Shown here piece after piece: positions 14,033-15,888 of a stretch of DNA of 15,888 nucleotides (positions are counted from its first letter, which is position 1; the number at the start of each line of letters is the position of its first letter). A program made the position numbers and the translations under genes. Below the pieces are notes generated by a model. It saw nothing but the letters and a program-made list of their open reading frames with translations, was not told the origin of the DNA and made no database searches. Origin of the DNA: an uncultured Christensenellaceae bacterium (GTDB taxonomy: Bacteria; Bacillota; Clostridia; Christensenellales; Aristaeellaceae); the NCBI GenBank assembly GCA_905236495.1, contig CAJOPV010000071.1:1-15888 (forward strand). The letters run 5' to 3'.

Positions 14033-15199
14033 TTATTCGATATCGTCCGGGAGCTGGGAAAAGCTGCCGTCGTCGTACTCGTCGGCGATCACCTGACCGT
14101 CGCCCATCTGCAGCCCCGCAGCGCTCTGGCCCATCAGCTCGTTATACTGGGTCTGGGATTTGATATCGATTTTCCAGCCCGTCAGCTTGGCTGCCAGCCG
14201 GGCGTTCTGGCCCTCCTTGCCGATGGCGAGGGACAGCTGATTATCCGGCACGATGACCCGGCAGATCTTTTCCGCGTCGGATACGAACACGCTGACTACG
14301 TGGGCCGGGTTCAGGGCGTTGGCGACGAATTCTGCCGGATCGGCGCTCCACTTGATGATATCGATTTTCTCGTTTTTGAGCTCCGATACCACCTTATCCA
14401 CCCGGCTGCCCCGGGGCCCCACGCAGGCGCCCACGGGATCGATCATGGCATCCACGGAGGCCACCGCCATCTTGGTGCGGCTGCCCGCCTCCCGGGTGAT
14501 GGATTTGATCTGCACGACGCCGGTGGCGATCTCCGGCACTTCCATTTCAAACAGGCGCTTCACCAGCCCCACGTGGGTGCGGCTGACGGCTACCTGGGGC
14601 GCCCGGTTGGGGTCCCGCCGATCCCGATAGACCTGGAGCACATACACCTTGATATGGTCGCCGGGGCGGTATTCCTCCCCGGGCATGAACTGATCGCTTT
14701 CCAGGATGCCCTCCGTGCGGCCCAGCTCCACATACACCGCCTTGGGCTCCACCCGCTCCACGATGCCGGTCAGAATCTCGTTTTCCTTTTCGATGAATTC
14801 ATCGTAAATCTTTCCCCGCTCCGCTTCCCTCAGCTTCTGCAGCATCACCTGCTTTGCGGTCTGGGCGGCGACCCGCCCGAAATCCGCGGGGGTCACGTCG
14901 ATCTCCACGATATCGTCCAATTCATAATTGGGGCTCAGGGCTTTGGCGTCGGCAAGCGAAATCTGCTGGCTGTCGTCCTCCACCTCTTCCACGACGATCT
15001 TCCGGGCGAAAATCTGCACGTCCTTTTCCCGGGAGATCACCACGCTCAGGTTCATGGGCGCGTTGGTGTTCTTTTTCACATACCGCTTATAGGCGGCCTT
15101 CAGGCCGTCCTCCATGGCCTCCATGATCTGCTCTACGCTGATATCCTTGGCCTTGGCCAGGGCCTCGATCGCCTCGTACATTTCCGATTTGCGTGCCAT
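14033..15199 (-). CDS. nusA: Transcription termination/antitermination factor NusA
   Basis: A 388-residue RNA polymerase-binding factor that promotes pausing and intrinsic termination. The N-terminal polymerase-binding domain covers about 1-130, the S1 domain about 131-200 (ILTGIVERVEPKAVYVELG...), and two KH domains about 200-345, with VGACVGPRGSRVDKVVSEL (KH1) and LSLAIGKEGQNARLAAKLTGW (KH2) as the GxxG loops. It ends with a short acidic tail and lacks the C-terminal AR repeats of proteobacteria, as is normal for Bacillota. ATG at 15199 has a GGAG about 10 nt upstream; 23 nt after rimP. In B. subtilis NusA represses its own operon through the leader, and the leader here would allow the same. 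Confidence 0.97.
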   Translation of the reverse strand: MARKSEMYEAIEALAKAKDISVEQIMEAMEDGLKAAYKRYVKKNTNAPMNLSVVISREKDVQIFARKIVVEEVEDDSQQISLADAKALSPNYELDDIVEIDVTPADFGRVAAQTAKQVMLQKLREAERGKIYDEFIEKENEILTGIVERVEPKAVYVELGRTEGILESDQFMPGEEYRPGDHIKVYVLQVYRDRRDPNRAPQVAVSRTHVGLVKRLFEMEVPEIATGVVQIKSITREAGSRTKMAVASVDAMIDPVGACVGPRGSRVDKVVSELKNEKIDIIKWSADPAEFVANALNPAHVVSVFVSDAEKICRVIVPDNQLSLAIGKEGQNARLAAKLTGWKIDIKSQTQYNELMGQSAAGLQMGDGQVIADEYDDGSFSQLPDDIE

Positions 15200-15222
15200 T
15201 TTTTCTTCTCCGCCTCCGCTTC

Positions 15223-15699
15223 TTATTCTTCCTCTCCGTCCAGCGCGCTCAGATCCGGCACCAGCCGCACCTGGGCCACCGCCTTTCGGGGCAATTCCAC
15301 CGTTAAATCGTTTTCCAGGATCACCACATGGGTTTCGTTCATGGCCTTAAGCGTGCCCTGCACGGACTTTCGCCCGTCGATGGGCTTATACAGCTTGGCT
15401 TCCACCGCAAGGCCCAGGGATTTTTCGATATCCCGCCTGGTTTTCAGCGGCCTGTCGATGCCGGGAGAGCAGACCTCCAGAAAATCGTAATCAAATTCCT
15501 CCAAGAGGCCCTGCACCGCCCGGTGATATTTTTCACAGTCGTCCAGGGTGACGCCGCCCTCCACGTCGATATAGATACGCAGGTAGCGGCCCGTAGGCTC
15601 CTTTTCCATGGCGGCGGCGCACAGCTCATACCCCAGCTTATCCGCTGTCCTTTGGCAGATCGCCTCGATTTTCGCCATGCTGTCTTTCTTGGGGGGCAT
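15223..15699 (-). CDS. rimP: Ribosome maturation factor RimP
   Basis: A 158-residue factor needed for 30S assembly. The N-terminal domain shows LGYELCAAAMEKEPTGRYLRIYIDVEGGVTLDDCEKYHRAV (22-62) and the conserved YDFLEVCSPGIDRPLKT; the C-terminal SH3-like part has GTLKAMNETHVVI and an acidic end. The start is the ATG at 15699 with AAAGGAA upstream; a second ATG seven codons in (15678) has a poorer signal. First gene of the operon, preceded by a structured leader. Confidence 0.96.
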   Translation of the reverse strand: MPPKKDSMAKIEAICQRTADKLGYELCAAAMEKEPTGRYLRIYIDVEGGVTLDDCEKYHRAVQGLLEEFDYDFLEVCSPGIDRPLKTRRDIEKSLGLAVEAKLYKPIDGRKSVQGTLKAMNETHVVILENDLTVELPRKAVAQVRLVPDLSALDGEEE

Positions 15700-15727
15700 G
15701 CTTCAATTCCTTTCCGAAAAATATACA

Positions 15728-15817
15728 AAGAGTGGGATACGACCGCACGGCATGGGAAACGCGGGGACGCGGAATAAGCTTTCCGCCTGCGTTTTCCGCC
15801 ATGCAGCTCCCACTCTT
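15728..15817 (-). promoter_or_regulatory. Structured leader of the rimP-nusA-infB operon
   Basis: On the minus strand, AAGAGTGGGA (15817-15808) pairs perfectly with TCCCACTCTT (15737-15728), followed by TGTATATTTTT. Inside lies GCATGG (15804-15799) with CCATGC (15755-15750), and innermost GCGGAA (15786-15781) with TTCCGC (15774-15769). An AGAGTGGG...CCCACTCT stem before rimP is common in Bacillota, usually a compact hairpin with a T-run acting as a NusA-responsive terminator in B. subtilis. Here an elaborate 70-nt insert sits in the loop and the T-run is interrupted. No clear promoter is visible between 15818 and 15888; it probably lies beyond the window. Confidence 0.72.
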
Positions 15818-15888
15818 CGTTAAACCCTTCTTTCTCTCAGGTCGGCCTGATCCCGTTTCATTTTCTTTGGATTCGCGCATCGGCGCAA

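Noticed and set aside
13448..15490. Long plus-strand open frame opposite ylxQ-ylxR-nusA-rimP
   Set aside because: Crosses four intact conserved genes on the other strand and has no recognisable domain.

Overview
The window looks like chromosomal DNA of a high-GC, low-complexity-rich member of the Clostridia (Bacillota). The evidence is the gene order rimP-nusA-ylxR-ylxQ-infB-rbfA-nrnA-truB, a NusA without the C-terminal acidic repeats, a CsoR/CopA copper module, a tetrahydrofolate (THF) riboswitch in front of an ECF-type folate S component, and strong AAGGAGG-type ribosome binding sites. I would not go below class level; an uncultured gut clostridium (Christensenellales/Oscillospirales-like) is a guess from style. 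Almost every base is in a gene or a short regulatory gap, and I saw no prophage, insertion sequence, tRNA, rRNA or CRISPR array.

Layout. (1) Positions 1-94 hold two perfect adjacent 12-bp palindromes. (2) Positions 95-2981, minus strand: a copper operon, csoR then copA, from a promoter with two CsoR-type operators (one between -35 and -10, one over the start site). CopA carries an N-terminal and an extra C-terminal copper-binding HMA domain, and an internal Shine-Dalgarno plus GTG sits exactly where a free CopZ-like chaperone would start. (3) Positions 3008-4680, plus strand: promoter, THF riboswitch, folT, nth, then a bidirectional terminator. (4) Positions 4687-5433, minus: a secreted protein with a cadherin-like beta-sandwich domain. 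It is divergent from (5) 5616-6179, plus: a YbaK/ProX-type editing protein for mischarged tRNA. Their two sigma-A-type promoters are back to back. A second bidirectional terminator follows at 6184-6215. (6) Positions 6222-15817, minus: one long gene string that starts with a structured leader and runs rimP, nusA, ylxR, ylxQ, infB, rbfA, nrnA, truB, then a NagD-type HAD phosphatase and an ABC permease plus short ATPase of the SsuBC/TauBC type with no binding protein in view.

How the parts work together. The big minus-strand operon is the classic ribosome maturation, transcription elongation and translation initiation cluster: RimP and RbfA mature the 30S subunit, NusA controls pausing and termination, IF2 places initiator tRNA, TruB makes pseudouridine 55 in tRNA, and NrnA clears nano-RNA. 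NrnA is interrupted here by a one-base frameshift. The HAD/ABC genes are joined to its end by stop/start overlaps and are probably co-transcribed, so an uptake function of unknown substrate rides on a housekeeping operon. The copper and folate units are each under self-contained feedback control that can be read from the DNA.

The most interesting observations are the possible dual-product copA/copZ, the readable switching logic of the folT riboswitch (the expression-platform hairpin contains the Shine-Dalgarno sequence and is followed by six T), the double CsoR operator, the nrnA frameshift and the nested rimP leader. I did not find a convincing wholly new system.
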